The notes beneath the pieces were generated by a model. It did not search any database. It was given only the letters and a program-made list of their open reading frames with translations, and was not told the DNA's origin. 64,000 nt of DNA from Corylus avellana (lineage: Eukaryota > Streptophyta > Magnoliopsida > Fagales > Betulaceae): the NCBI RefSeq assembly GCF_901000735.1, contig NC_081542.1:28287093-28351092 (forward strand), given 5' to 3'. This document shows, in pieces, positions 46,855 through 59,330 of the stretch (within the stretch, counting starts at the first letter, position 1; each line of letters starts with the position of its first letter). The position numbers and the translations under genes are program-made.

Positions 46855-48361
46855 CTAGCAAATGGACGTTTACTCATGAGTCAAGAATTACAAGATTGCT
46901 AAAATTATCAACGGAATACTTCTCTTAAAGGGTCTGAGTGAAAACGAAAAAGGAAAATAAAGACCTACAAAATCAGCAAGAATAATACCCACAAAATCAA
47001 AGATGCAAGACATTTAGGTTCTTAAGAGTATAGCAACCGGGATCACCACAGACCTACCTATTATAACGTAAACTCTTACATTTGAACTTTTCCTTGTTTT
47101 GGGGATAATGCTAAAGTTGAAACCATTGTAGTCCACAAGACACACAACCCATACTTTGGAAACTATGATATACACTATTTAACACTTATCCAACACTCAA
47201 AATGACATTTTAACTTTAGGCAAGGACTCATAATGTCATATGTTTTAACTCTAATCCTGACAAGTCATTTTGGTAGTACTTGCAGAAGCTCCTTTCTTCT
47301 AAATCTTCTTTATTTGAGCTATTTGTAAGCTTGGAGGCTTGTATTGTTTAGACATCACCTCGTCTTTCCCAAATGAAGCCAAGACATATATCATTTCCTC
47401 CTCCTTCAATTATTTCATTCTCATGTTACATTTCAAAAACGATATGCAGGTACATCATGCATGATAATCAATCCATCGTTATAAATAAGGGACTTTGAAC
47501 TGGTACCCACCATTTAATTAAGGAAACACCTGAACAAGGTTCGTTCTCATGAACTACTAAAAATGAACTTATCCCATTACTGAAGGCAATAGCTCTGACC
47601 CAAATGCCCACTCAAGGTTCTTTCTCACAGAATAACTCAGACAAAACCACCTACAAACACACAAAGATGTGATCTTGCTCAGAGGCAGACAAACTATCAA
47701 CCAGTAGAAGAAATCAATTATCTTCGTTACAATTTTGCACACTACATGTTCGACGAAATCAGACTTTGGGGACAAACATAACATAACATAGTTTGTTTTG
47801 CCACACAACAAATCACAACTCCTAGTAGAAGAAAAAGCACAAAACAGTAGTATCTATGGGGTCGAAAAAGAGACCAAGAGGAAATGGAAAGAGAAAGAAA
47901 AAAGCGAAAATTCAGATTCTCCATTATTTTGTTGAGAATGTAAAGGGAAAAAATGGTGATTTTTGAATTTTATATGATCTTATACCTCTTTATCCTATAA
48001 TTATGAAAATGATATAATATAAAGGCCAAACATATCATGAATAATGGCTTAAAACTACAAAACGACACCTATCATTGGAAACACAAGCTGAAAACCACAA
48101 ATACTGGCAAAGTTTAAAAGTTTAACACCTTTTGGAGAAGACTACTATGCATTAACACTACTTCACCACATCAGACAACAATCTTCAAACTAATGTAAAT
48201 GCCCACAAAAAACGTAATTGAAAATGACTAACCTCATCAAAATCATCAAAAATATGTGAGAACTGCCCCATGAACCAAACCTGCCAAGGGAGAAAACTAT
48301 TAAATATATGTTTTACAATCCATGGCCAGCAAAATTCCAAAACCCAAAATAAAGTACTTAT
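46855..48361. other. Intron-like or intergenic DNA in duplicated segment
   Basis: No exon could be assigned. It seems identical to 56,310-57,816. The short ORFs at 47,569-47,811 and 47,742-47,924 show no protein-like features. Confidence 0.5.
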
Positions 48362-48409
48362 CTGCATCCTCTTCCTTGCCAATTCATCCTCATAAGCAAT
48401 TTGAGTAAT
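48362..48409 (-). pseudogene. ATAD3-like exon fragment, copy 1
   Basis: A 16-residue block ITQIAYEDELARKRMQ. YEDELARKRMQ is a highly conserved stretch in the N-terminal coiled coil of mitochondrial ATAD3 ATPases. It is preceded by a splice acceptor (TAG) and followed by ATAAGTAC, one base from a perfect donor GTAAGTAC. No further ATAD3 exon is found. The match is short, so assignment is tentative. It lies on the same strand as, and upstream of, the SF3A2 exons. Confidence 0.5.
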
Positions 48410-48537
48410 CTACCACAATGAACCAATATATAATATCAAAGACAATGAGAATGATACCCAACATGATAGAGAAAAAGATACTAAAAATGTGTTTCTTCAT
48501 GAAACATATTAAAGAGAGAACCTGCTTGGGTGGTTTA

Positions 48538-49876
48538 TGTTGTGCAAATTTATTTAACTCGCAAGTGCACGAATCAATTGTAGTTTAATGGATTGCAAGT
48601 GCGAGGTCGATCCCACAGAGAATTGTATTTTTGAAAGAACAATTTATATCTAAACTAATTAAATCCTAATCTAGTTCCAAAAGGGTTTTGACTTTTGAGT
48701 TTTGAAAATTAAAGGATAAACATAAACTAAATAAAATAAGTAAATCTAAGAATAAAGGTACTAAGGTTTGGGAATTCACACTCACCAAATCATAACAACA
48801 TACTTTATGTTCATCAATATTAATCCGAAGTTCTCACAAATTAAATCATAGATATGTTTTACTATGCTTCAAAGAATTAATCAAAACCATCCCATGTATC
48901 CATTCATTGACCAAATCACAAAAGGAATCCAAATTAAATTGAAACACCAGATGTATCGTAGAACAAATCACAAGGGATATCCAATTTTTATGAGTTAAAA
49001 GCCAAGCAATCAATCATATGAAATTATCTCAAATCATCACATGTATCCTTGAATCACAAGAGATATCCAAGAATCAATCAATACAATTGATTAAAAGTAA
49101 AACAATTGAAATAAAAAACCCAATAAAATCAGAATAATAAAAACTTACATAAAGGTGATGTTGTTCTTCATCGGTGAGGCTTCATCCCCAACCTTAGTTG
49201 GGAATTTAGTTCCACATAAAAAATAAAATCTAAACCTAAACCTAAACCTAAAGAAAAACTAAACAAAAGAATTTTGCTCTCTAGGATTGTGTGTCTTTTC
49301 TTGAATGCAAAGAAGTCTATTTATAGGCTTAGGAAAGTCCTAGAAGCCCAAGTAAACCTAGATAATTCGGAAGTCTGTCTCCCAGTCAAAATAGAAGTCT
49401 GAAATCGGACTAGGATTCGTCCAAATTTGTGTCTCTTAATTGTGGGGCGATTTTGACATAGAAACCGTCCGAATTACGAAAATTCTATTTCACAATATAT
49501 TGTAGTATTTTGAGCTAGCTTTCTAATGCCGTTTGAATCACTTCAATCCGATATTTGACCGGAGAGTTATGGTCAAAATACTAAGATGTGTGTAGAATCT
49601 GAATTTGAATCCTATCCGAAATCTTATCCAATCTGAACTTTAATCTGATTTAACCTTTTCTTGGATTTGGTTAGACTTAACCACATCATCTAAGTCTTCT
49701 CAAAGTATGCTTTCTTCCAAACTTCGCATTTTTTCCTTTAAAGCTGTAGTTTTTCTTCAACGACCTACAAAATACTAAAAACACAAAACTAACACAAAAT
49801 ATTAAATAACGACACAACTAAAGGATTAACTAATGTAAATAAAGGGGTCTAAATATGCAATATTTGGTACTTATCA
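48538..49876 (-). mobile_element. Solo LTR, family C, 1,339 bp
   Basis: TGTTGTGCAAATTT to GGTACTTATCA, flanked by GTTTA on both sides (48,533-48,537; 49,877-49,881). It is the same LTR as 57,993-59,330 and the one starting at 63,082. Contains a threefold 'cctaaa' run near 49,230 shared by all copies. Confidence 0.95.
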
Positions 49877-49981
49877 GTTTACTCAAAGTTCTTTAACCTT
49901 GATAAACATGTCAAGGGAGATTTACTAACTCAAAAGTTCTTGAACCAAAAATTTTGCGAATATCTTAACATAATATAAACC

Positions 49982-50150
49982 AAATAAAAAGTACCAACAA
50001 ATATACATTACCAAACAGATCACGATCAACAAATACCCAAATCCACTGTAGCAAATAGAAAGTACCAACAACTATCCAAATACATAGTATCAAAAAATAT
50101 ATCCCAAATAGATGGTATCAAAAAGTATATCCTAAATAAATGGTTATTCC
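49982..50150. repeat. Degenerate short tandem repeat
   Basis: Three to four imperfect units of the type 'tatcccaaatagatggtatcaaaaag', about 26-40 bases each. Confidence 0.5.
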
Positions 50151-50299
50151 AAAGCTCCCTCAATTGTTGGCTTGACTTGATTCACCTCCAATCAAGCTGC
50201 CTCCAGACCTAAGAAGAATAGAATTTCATATAATGATCAATAAGCTTTTTAATGATTACTTAGTATGTGTGTTCTTGTAAAATTAATGCATAGGTAAAG

Positions 50300-50508
50300 T
50301 TTCACTAACCCTCCAATACGTGACATTAAGAACTCAACAGTGGCGTTCAATTTGTTCGTTTCCTCAACGTTGGCTTGCAGATTGTCCCTTGTCTGATGAA
50401 GTTCGATTCTAGTTTGTTGAAGCTCGCTTTGAGTATCTTCTTGTCTTTTCATACACTCATCATGGTTGTCGAAGTGGGCGAACGCTTGAGATGAAGTACT
50501 TAAAGGGG
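50300..50508 (-). pseudogene. Coiled-coil C-terminal exon of a CACTA-type gene
   Basis: The minus strand encodes SSQAFAHFDNHDECMKRQED, then QTRIELHQTRDNLQANVEET and ATVEFLMSRIGG, a heptad-rich segment like the end of En/Spm Transposase_24-type proteins. The upstream side is cut by the 100-base gap at 50,509. It is probably a second, different copy of the gene family at 52,283-53,430. Confidence 0.5.
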
Positions 50509-50608
50509 NNNNNNNNNNNNNNNNNNNNNNNNNNNNNNNNNNNNNNNNNNNNNNNNNNNNNNNNNNNNNNNNNNNNNNNNNNNNNNNNNNNNNNNNNNNN
50601 NNNNNNNN
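50509..50608. other. Assembly gap (100 N)
   Basis: A run of exactly 100 N. Directly to its right is 'ttgacgtgtctatgttgaca', a TGACGTGTC subterminal word of the 40,224-42,142 CACTA family. Confidence 1.
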
Positions 50609-51374
50609 TTGACGTGTCTATGTTGACACTTCAGAAATTTTGGTTATTTTTGACAATTTTTTTTTTCCTCCCCCCTATATATTTTTTGAATTTTTTCAGG
50701 ACTATACCCGAATTTTGGATTACAATTAACCTGATATACAATTTATCCATTGATCCATGCAATATACAATTTTTCCATCAATCACAAGTCATATCCTACA
50801 ATTTTTCCATCAAATAACAAAAGTCATATTCATTAACATCAATCACAAACTATCCACCAAAACTAACTTCAAGACACACAAAATGGCATATATATATATA
50901 TATATATACCAAGTGTGAAAGGCCAACCACAAATAACATAATATACACCAATTTAATTATCTATGTTATCATCAATAAAACTATCACAAATACAATTACA
51001 TCAACGAAGTAACTTATATATAAGTTTGTGAATAGGCAACTAGGCGTTCAATGTTGATCATTGACATCGAATCCATCCTCTCCACGATGTCCATTATCTG
51101 CAAATGATAAAACAAACAATCACCAAACAATATTCACCGATAAAACAATCACCAAACAATTAAAATTCATTAGCTGCAAATGATAATACAAACAATCATT
51201 GAGCAACGTCACGATGTGAAGTGAAAGAAAAATGCCCAAATATTCACCCAACTCAGTTGTTGATTCTTCCACAGTAAATGATATAACAAAAAGGTAAACG
51301 TTGAAGTTAGCAGAAAATTAATATAAAAAAGAAAAAAAATTAAGATTGACCAATACATATATATATATTATATG

Positions 51375-51733
51375 CATGTAGCATTTTGATAATCTTCCCG
51401 CAATATTTTAATTTGTTGAGGAGATTAACACATAGGAGTTTATATATATATATATTCAAATCATGTTATATTAACTACTTAAAATTATGATATTCATCTA
51501 GTGTAGATTTGATCGTTTCATACTCTGACACAATCACATACACCAGATTCTTAATATTCTACAAGGACCATAGTGGTCCATCTAATAATACCAATAAACA
51601 CTTCAAATGCAAAGCTCTAACCCACATCCACCACCAAACCAACCATGATATATTAACCAAATTCAACAGGATTTACAACATCATTAATTAATGAGAATGA
51701 CTACAACATATCCAAACTCTAAATTTAGAAGTT

Positions 51734-51768
<35 letters not shown>

Positions 51769-52204
51769 GAATAACTCTAATTATTATCTCAACCAACACT
51801 ATTTCATACTAGACCAAATTAAAGCCAACAATTTGAAATATAAATATAATGCGTATAGCATTTTGATAATCTTCCCGTAATATTTTAATTCGTTGAGGAG
51901 ATTAACACATAGGAGTTTATATATATTCAAATCATGTTATATTAACTACTTAAAATTATGATATTCATCTAGTGTAGATTTGATCGTTTCATACTCTGAC
52001 ACAATCACATACACCATATTCTTAATATTCTACAAGGACCATAGTGGTCCATCTAATAATACCAATAAACACTTCAAATGCAAAGCTCTAACCCACATCC
52101 ACCACCAAACCAACCATGATATATAAACCAAATTCAATAGGATTTACAACATCATTAATTGATGAGAATGACTACAACATATCCAAACTCTAAATTTAGA
52201 AGTT

Positions 52205-52239
<35 letters not shown>

Positions 52240-52240
52240 G
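51375..52240. repeat. Tandem duplication, unit about 0.47 kb
   Basis: The run from 'gcattttgataatcttcccg' (51,381) to the (CA)n(TA)n microsatellite (51,734-51,769) recurs from 51,858 to 52,240. Only scattered differences separate the units, such as CGCAAT against CGTAAT and the length of a TA run. Both units lie in non-coding sequence beyond the Transposase_24 exon. Confidence 0.92.
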
Positions 52241-52282
52241 GACAGTTCTGTTTCCCAAATTGACCATTAAAAATGTAATTAC

Positions 52283-53430
52283 CTGATCTACTGTCAACCG
52301 ACGATTGCACCATCGCAAAGGGTGGGGATGCTCTATCTGGTGCGGTGTTAAACCGCATCATTTCCTCGAGCTGGCATAAACGGGCGTCAAACACTGCCTG
52401 ACGTTCAGCCTCCTGTTGAGCTATCCGTGCATTGTTTTCAGCCATCTGCTCCGCCACTTGCTGAGCTACCCGCGCATTGTTCTCGGCCAACAAGGCATCT
52501 ATCTGTTCCTTATGCTTTGCCCTCTCAGCCTCAAGCAGCTCAAGTGTTTCTTGTGATATCCTGGAGTGCCTAGCGTTTTCTGACCATGCCTGTGACGGTG
52601 TATAATATAAGTGTATGTTCCCCCGCACAGACAGAATATTTGGTCCAACCATCCGAACCCTACCGGCATACTCAGGCTTATTTCCAAGTGCCTGTGGGAA
52701 TGCGTCGTTTGGCGCCCACTTGACCGTTCCCTCTGTGATGCTAGACGATGTTGCAGGGTCTGTGGGTATAAGCTCCTTCATCCTTTCCTGTATGTCACAT
52801 TAATTATTGAGTCAGTGGGTCATACAACTGTTAATCGCAAATAATTTATCAAATATATAAGCAAAACAACATATGAAAGGTGAGTAGCATACACATCTCT
52901 CCTTCACTATATCGTTCGGATATGTACCATCCTCCTTCGTGTGTGTGGTGATATAATTTTGTGCACGAGTAGGATGACTGCCCGAACGTATGGCTTGCCG
53001 ATAAAATAGGACATACAGATATTTTTAAATATATCAAATGATAACATGTTTACATCTATAAGTATAGGGTAAATTACACACTTACCTCTTCATGTGTCAC
53101 CCTGGCATAGCTCTTCGATCCGGTGCAATGTGGCGTATCATTTAATGCTCGCATTCTCTTCATTTTCGCCGTATAATCCTACACAGTTAACACTTTAATA
53201 TGTTAATACTAACACAATTACAATTAATGACACTACACAAAACAAAGATTTTAACTCATGACCTACCCTATTCTCCTGGGTACACCATCTCTCCAATAAG
53301 ATCTCCAAGTCGATGGCATTGTACGCGACGAGCGTCTCTTCATCCACTCTTGCCCGCATAGTAGCTAGAGTATCTTCCTCCGTAATGGCACAAATTTTTT
53401 TAAGCTCGTGCCTCCAAGTCCGCAACTTTT
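52283..53430 (-). pseudogene. Transposase_24 (Ptta/En/Spm) gene, four exons, N-terminus in gap
   Basis: Four exons with GT-AG borders: 53,267-53,430 (HELKKICAITEEDTLA ... LERWCTQENR), 53,086-53,178 ([27 protein letters not shown]), 52,893-52,993 (AIRSGSHPTRAQNYITTHTK), 52,283-52,787 (ERMKELIPTDPATSSSITEG, APNDAFPQALGNKPEYAGRV, then a coiled coil with AENNARIAQQEAERQ repeats). This is the protein carried by plant CACTA elements as an accessory ORF with Transposase_24 domain. No stop breaks the exons seen. The start and any DDE transposase are outside the sequence, beyond the gap at 53,431. It may be a partial but otherwise intact gene. Confidence 0.82.
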
Positions 53431-53530
53431 NNNNNNNNNNNNNNNNNNNNNNNNNNNNNNNNNNNNNNNNNNNNNNNNNNNNNNNNNNNNNNNNNNNNNN
53501 NNNNNNNNNNNNNNNNNNNNNNNNNNNNNN
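53431..53530. other. Assembly gap (100 N) at the start of duplicated copy 2
   Basis: A run of exactly 100 N. The second copy of the SF3A2 segment begins immediately to its right, inside the GATCGATCGC word array. Confidence 1.
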
Positions 53531-54379
53531 TGCGATCGATCGCACTCCACTTGCGCTCGATCGCAGAACCAGAGAACATTGAGCTTGCTAACTCCTAACC
53601 ACAATATTTCTAACATATATCAGTAACAGTCCCACCAATACATGTTAATTATGAGCAAAAGGAGAGGAGCAACATAGCCAGTTGTGTATGTCAAAAGCAA
53701 GCTGCCTCCTATAACTGGATCCTGTTATTTATTGAATGTGTCCTGAACAATTTATCTATTAATCATGACAAGAGTAAAAATATTGTACTCTGTTTTGAGT
53801 GAAACTAAAGATAAATGTGGCTAAAAAATTCAAAACATCAATGTACATATAGTTCGTTTAAAGCTTTCTTTCTTTCTTTTTTTTCCTTCTGACATGCTTG
53901 TTCACATGAAAGCCTCCTCTTTTATTGAACTCTTTGAATTGATTGACAAATTGTTAAGGTTGGTTGTCTAAAATAGTAAGATTTATCTTCCATTACCTGC
54001 AGTGATATAAAGAGTTTCTCTAGAGAATCAAGAATAAAAAGAACTCTAGCCACCCATTCATTAGCATAAGTTTGGTGTCCCTTAGCAATATTGAAGCACT
54101 TACTCGTAAGTGCTAACTTGGTACTTATCTATGAGCTAGTGAGTCCTAATCCAGTTACAATAAATGTTAGCTTCCTCTATGAGAGAGGGAGAGAGAGAGA
54201 GAGAGAACAAATAGCAAACATGTGAGGGCAATCATATTATATCTGCAGTCACAAAGATACTCAAAGCTTTAAAGACATATAGCAAAATAAACATTTCAAA
54301 GTACCGGCTTGGACGTAGCTAGATATCGAAGCAGAGTAGTCGAACACAGTTCTGGTGCAACTACTACATAGAGAATTGC

Positions 54380-56309
54380 TTATTGAGATGAGGGTGGCCT
54401 GAGGACATGTTGCCCCATGCTAGGAGGTGGTGGCGGTGGACGAACACCCTGGCCTTGCATCTGTTGGGCTTGAAAACCATGTGAGGGAGGCATTGGAGGC
54501 CTAGCACCAGGAGTGAAATTCGCCTTCGTGCCGCTACCAACAGGAGGTGGGGGAGGGACAGGTGGAGTCCCACCAGGAGGCATGGGCCTAGGGCCATTTG
54601 CTAAAGGAGGTGGTGGTGGGAATGAAGCGGGCATTGGAGGAGGGGCTCTAGGAGGATTTCCAAGAGGTGCACCAGGTGGACTTCCTTGCGTTGGAGGAAG
54701 TGGTGGGGATGGACCTTGGGGTGGTGGTGGCAAAGGCCTTGGTGGGACATCAGGGGCCGCTGTGCCGTTGGCTGCAGGGGCAGGTTGAGGTTTGTTTGCC
54801 TCTGGTGGCTTGATTTTAAAATATAATTGCAACTTCACATTGACAGACACAAAAAAAAGGGAAAGATAAGTTACCATTAGCAGGAACAGACCAACAAAAA
54901 AACTTGAAAAAAGAAAATTCAGTGTATTTTAACGAAACTAGCAAGTGGCCTATGAAAGAGAAAGAAAAGATTGTCCAGCCCAATTCAGCCAGCGCTAAGT
55001 TGGTCTACTTGGTTGCGTCAGTAGGTGCCAAAATAAATTGAGAGAGAGAGAGCTATAATGAGAATTAAGACCAAGAGCTGACCCACTGGTAATCAAATGA
55101 CATGTCTAGGTTACAGAAGGTTTTTAGTCCAGTGACTTATAAACAACTCAGACCAGGTAGACTGTTCAATCAAACTGTCAATCTTTGTGCCAAATCACAT
55201 CTAAAAACATTGGAAGCAGTTGAGCAAATATTAAACAAACTAACCGTAAACATTTTAGAGTCTGGATCCCAATGTGTGAAGAACTTGGGAGGGGTTTTGT
55301 CAATCTCTGTGCTAGGAACCTGAAATGAAAATAACAAGCATAACCAATCAAATTTCTTGAAACTAAATGAAATGGTTAAGTTCAGCTATCTACCCTAAAC
55401 TATGGGGTCATTCAATATCCAATCTACCTTCTCCAAATGAGTGTCAAAACTAACATATTAGTTGGGGGATGATGTAGGGAGGACATTACATATTAAAAGG
55501 CACTAATCTATTAATTTTGACAGCTTAGTGCAGCCCACCATTCATCTGCCCACTATTACATTAATTTTAACCCTAATTTGGATGGTGTAGTGGACGTTGC
55601 ATATTAATCTAGAGTTAAGTGTTGATAGCAAAATTATTTTATTTACGCACAGAATGCAAATGACCCTATAATTGAGGGTGGATAGCTACATCTAAACTTA
55701 AATAATAAGATGCTGATCAAAAGCATGTACAATTATATGATTGATTTACCTTGAAAGCAATGATCTCATATGGATCAGCTGCAAAAAGAAGATATTGGTA
55801 TCTTTTATCGAAGGGTTGGACCCTTTGTATCCATTGAGAAGTGATAAAAAGAAGTTAGAACATCATTTCGTCTTGAAAAAACAATTAATTGAGCATTACT
55901 TAGTCAAGTGCATTGCAATATAGAGAAAAAAATCAATAGAAGCATGTGAAAAATTTCAGGTAAGAATCTAGTTCAAAGAAACAAAGAGGCCCACCTGCTC
56001 ATAAGAAGACATAAACCTGTGTCTTGGTTTTGCAAGGTCTTCAATATTAGGATATTCAATCTGAGACACAATAATGTTTACCAGAAAAATATTGTTATTA
56101 TCATCTTTCTCTTACTGCCGTTATATCCATAAACAAAATTCTTCATTACCAATTTATCAGCAAGAAAGAGAATATGTATACAATCAAAACACAATAGGGA
56201 AAATAAAAAAGGAATAACTAAACACGCACCTAGAAAAGAAGAGACCTCTGCTTCGTCTCTGGATCAAACTGCTTTGTTACCCGGTACCCAGGCCTTCCGA
56301 TTTTGATTG
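54380..56309 (-). pseudogene. SF3A2 3' exons, copy 2
   Basis: The same five exons as copy 1: 56,230-56,309, 55,995-56,060, 55,750-55,824, 55,245-55,319 and 54,380-54,832. It shares the TAG at the end of the first exon and the AA acceptor before RVQPFDK, so these lesions predate the duplication. The fourth exon still has a proper acceptor (CAG) and reads VPSTEIDKNPPKFF as in working genes, where copy 1 has AA and VLS. The proline-rich tail is open. No N-terminal exons are present. Copy 2 is thus the less decayed one. Confidence 0.9.
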
Positions 56310-57816
56310 CTAGCAAATGGACGTTTACTCATGAGTCAAGAATTACAAGATTGCTAAAATTATCAACGGAATACTTCTCTTAAAGGGTCTGAGTGAAAAC
56401 GAAAAAGGAAAATAAAGACCTACAAAATCAGCAAGAATAATACCCACAAAATCAAAGATGCAAGACATTTAGGTTCTTAAGAGTATAGCAACCGGGATCA
56501 CCACAGACCTACCTATTATAACGTAAACTCTTACATTTGAACTTTTCCTTGTTTTGGGGATAATGCTAAAGTTGAAACCATTGTAGTCCACAAGACACAC
56601 AACCCATACTTTGGAAACTATGATATACACTATTTAACACTTATCCAACACTCAAAATGACATTTTAACTTTAGGCAAGGACTCATAATGTCATATGTTT
56701 TAACTCTAATCCTGACAAGTCATTTTGGTAGTACTTGCAGAAGCTCCTTTCTTCTAAATCTTCTTTATTTGAGCTATTTGTAAGCTTGGAGGCTTGTATT
56801 GTTTAGACATCACCTCGTCTTTCCCAAATGAAGCCAAGACATATATCATTTCCTCCTCCTTCAATTATTTCATTCTCATGTTACATTTCAAAAACGATAT
56901 GCAGGTACATCATGCATGATAATCAATCCATCGTTATAAATAAGGGACTTTGAACTGGTACCCACCATTTAATTAAGGAAACACCTGAACAAGGTTCGTT
57001 CTCATGAACTACTAAAAATGAACTTATCCCATTACTGAAGGCAATAGCTCTGACCCAAATGCCCACTCAAGGTTCTTTCTCACAGAATAACTCAGACAAA
57101 ACCACCTACAAACACACAAAGATGTGATCTTGCTCAGAGGCAGACAAACTATCAACCAGTAGAAGAAATCAATTATCTTCGTTACAATTTTGCACACTAC
57201 ATGTTCGACGAAATCAGACTTTGGGGACAAACATAACATAACATAGTTTGTTTTGCCACACAACAAATCACAACTCCTAGTAGAAGAAAAAGCACAAAAC
57301 AGTAGTATCTATGGGGTCGAAAAAGAGACCAAGAGGAAATGGAAAGAGAAAGAAAAAAGCGAAAATTCAGATTCTCCATTATTTTGTTGAGAATGTAAAG
57401 GGAAAAAATGGTGATTTTTGAATTTTATATGATCTTATACCTCTTTATCCTATAATTATGAAAATGATATAATATAAAGGCCAAACATATCATGAATAAT
57501 GGCTTAAAACTACAAAACGACACCTATCATTGGAAACACAAGCTGAAAACCACAAATACTGGCAAAGTTTAAAAGTTTAACACCTTTTGGAGAAGACTAC
57601 TATGCATTAACACTACTTCACCACATCAGACAACAATCTTCAAACTAATGTAAATGCCCACAAAAAACGTAATTGAAAATGACTAACCTCATCAAAATCA
57701 TCAAAAATATGTGAGAACTGCCCCATGAACCAAACCTGCCAAGGGAGAAAACTATTAAATATATGTTTTACAATCCATGGCCAGCAAAATTCCAAAACCC
57801 AAAATAAAGTACTTAT
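56310..57816. other. Intron-like DNA of copy 2
   Basis: Counterpart of 46,855-48,361. By eye there is no difference across this stretch. Confidence 0.5.
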
Positions 57817-57864
57817 CTGCATCCTCTTCCTTGCCAATTCATCCTCATAAGCAATTTGAGTAAT
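57817..57864 (-). pseudogene. ATAD3-like exon fragment, copy 2
   Basis: Identical to 48,362-48,409, including the ATAAGTAC in place of a donor. Confidence 0.5.
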
Positions 57865-57992
57865 CTACCACAATGAACCAATATATAATATCAAAGACAA
57901 TGAGAATGATACCCAACATGATAGAGAAAAAGATACTAAAAATGTGTTTCTTCATGAAACATATTAAAGAGAGAACCTGCTTGGGTGGTTTA

Positions 57993-59330
57993 TGTTGTGC
58001 AAATTTATTTAACTCGCAAGTGCACGAATCAATTGTAGTTTAATGGATTGCAAGTGCGAGGTCGATCCCACAGAGAATTGTATTTTTGAAAGAACAATTT
58101 ATATCTAAACTAATTAAATCCTAATCTAGTTCCAAAAGGGTTTTGACTTTTGAGTTTGAAAATTAAAGGATAAACATAAACTAAATAAAATAAGTAAATC
58201 TAAGAATAAAGGTACTAAGGTTTGGGAATTCACACTCACCAAATCATAACAACATACTTTATGTTCATCAATATTAATCCGAAGTTCTCACAAATTAAAT
58301 CATAGATATGTTTTACTATACTTCAAAGAATTAATCAAAACCATCCCATGTATCCATTCATTGACCAAATCACAAAAGGAATCCAAATTAAATTGAAATA
58401 CCAGATGTATCCGTAGAACAAATCACAAGGGATATCCAATTTTTATGAGTTAAAAGCCAAGCAATCAATCATATGAAATTATCTCAAATCATCACATGTA
58501 TCCTTGAATCACAAGAGATATCCAAGAATCAATCAATACAATTGATTAAAAGTAAAACAATTGAAATAAAAAACCCAATAAAATCAGAATAATAAAAACT
58601 TACATAAAGGTGATGTTGTTCTTCATCGGTGAGGCTTCATCCCCAACCTTAGTTGGGAATTTAGCTCCACATAAAAATAAAATCTAAACCTAAACCTAAA
58701 CCTAAAGAAAAACTAAACAAAAGAATTTTGCTCTCTGGGATTGTGTATCTTTTCTTGAATGCAAAGAAGTCTATTTATAGGCTTAGGGAAGTCCTAGAAG
58801 CCCAAGTAAACCTAGATAATTCGGAAGTCTGTCTCCCAGTCAAAATAGAAGTCTGAAATCGGACTAGGATTCGTCCAAATTTGTGTCTCTTAATTGCGGG
58901 GCGATTTTGACATAGAAACCGTCCGAATTACGAAAATTCTATTTCACAACAAATTGTAGTATTTTGAGCTAGCTTTCTAATGCCGTTTGAATCACTTCAA
59001 TCCGATATTTGACCGGAGAGTTATGGTCAAAATACTAAGATGTGTGTAGAATCTGAATTTGAATCCTATCCGAAATCTTATCCAATCTGAACTTTAATCT
59101 GATTTAACCTTTTCTTGGATTTGGTTAAACTTAACCACATCATCTAGGTCTTCTCAAAGTATGCTTTCTTCCAAACTTCGCATTTTTCCCTTTAAAGCTG
59201 TAGTTTTTCTTCAACGACCTACAAAATACTAAAAACACAAAACTAACACAAAATATTAAATAACGACACAACTAAAGGATTAACTAATGTAAATAAAGGG
59301 GTCTAAATATGCAATATTTGGTACTTATCA
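57993..59330 (-). mobile_element. 3' LTR of family C element, 1,338 bp
   Basis: Same LTR and same left flank (GTTTA) as the solo LTR of copy 1. At 59,331 it is followed by a polypurine tract (TTTGGGGGTGTT on the minus strand), so this is the 3' LTR of a minus-strand element spanning 57,993 to beyond the window end. Confidence 0.95.

Noticed and set aside
47569..47924. Two short cysteine-rich minus-strand ORFs, repeated at 57,024-57,379
   Set aside because: Conserved only because the segment is duplicated; no signal of protein coding.
48240..48285. A second captured exon (GQFSHIFDDFDE) next to the ATAD3-like piece
   Set aside because: It has plausible AG and GT borders but I recognise no protein family, and the stretch is too short to support.
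49229..49256. Telomere-like 'cctaaa' triplets (also near 58,685, 60,945 and 63,775)
   Set aside because: The unit is six bases, not the plant CCCTAAA, and three of the places are the same position in three copies of one LTR.
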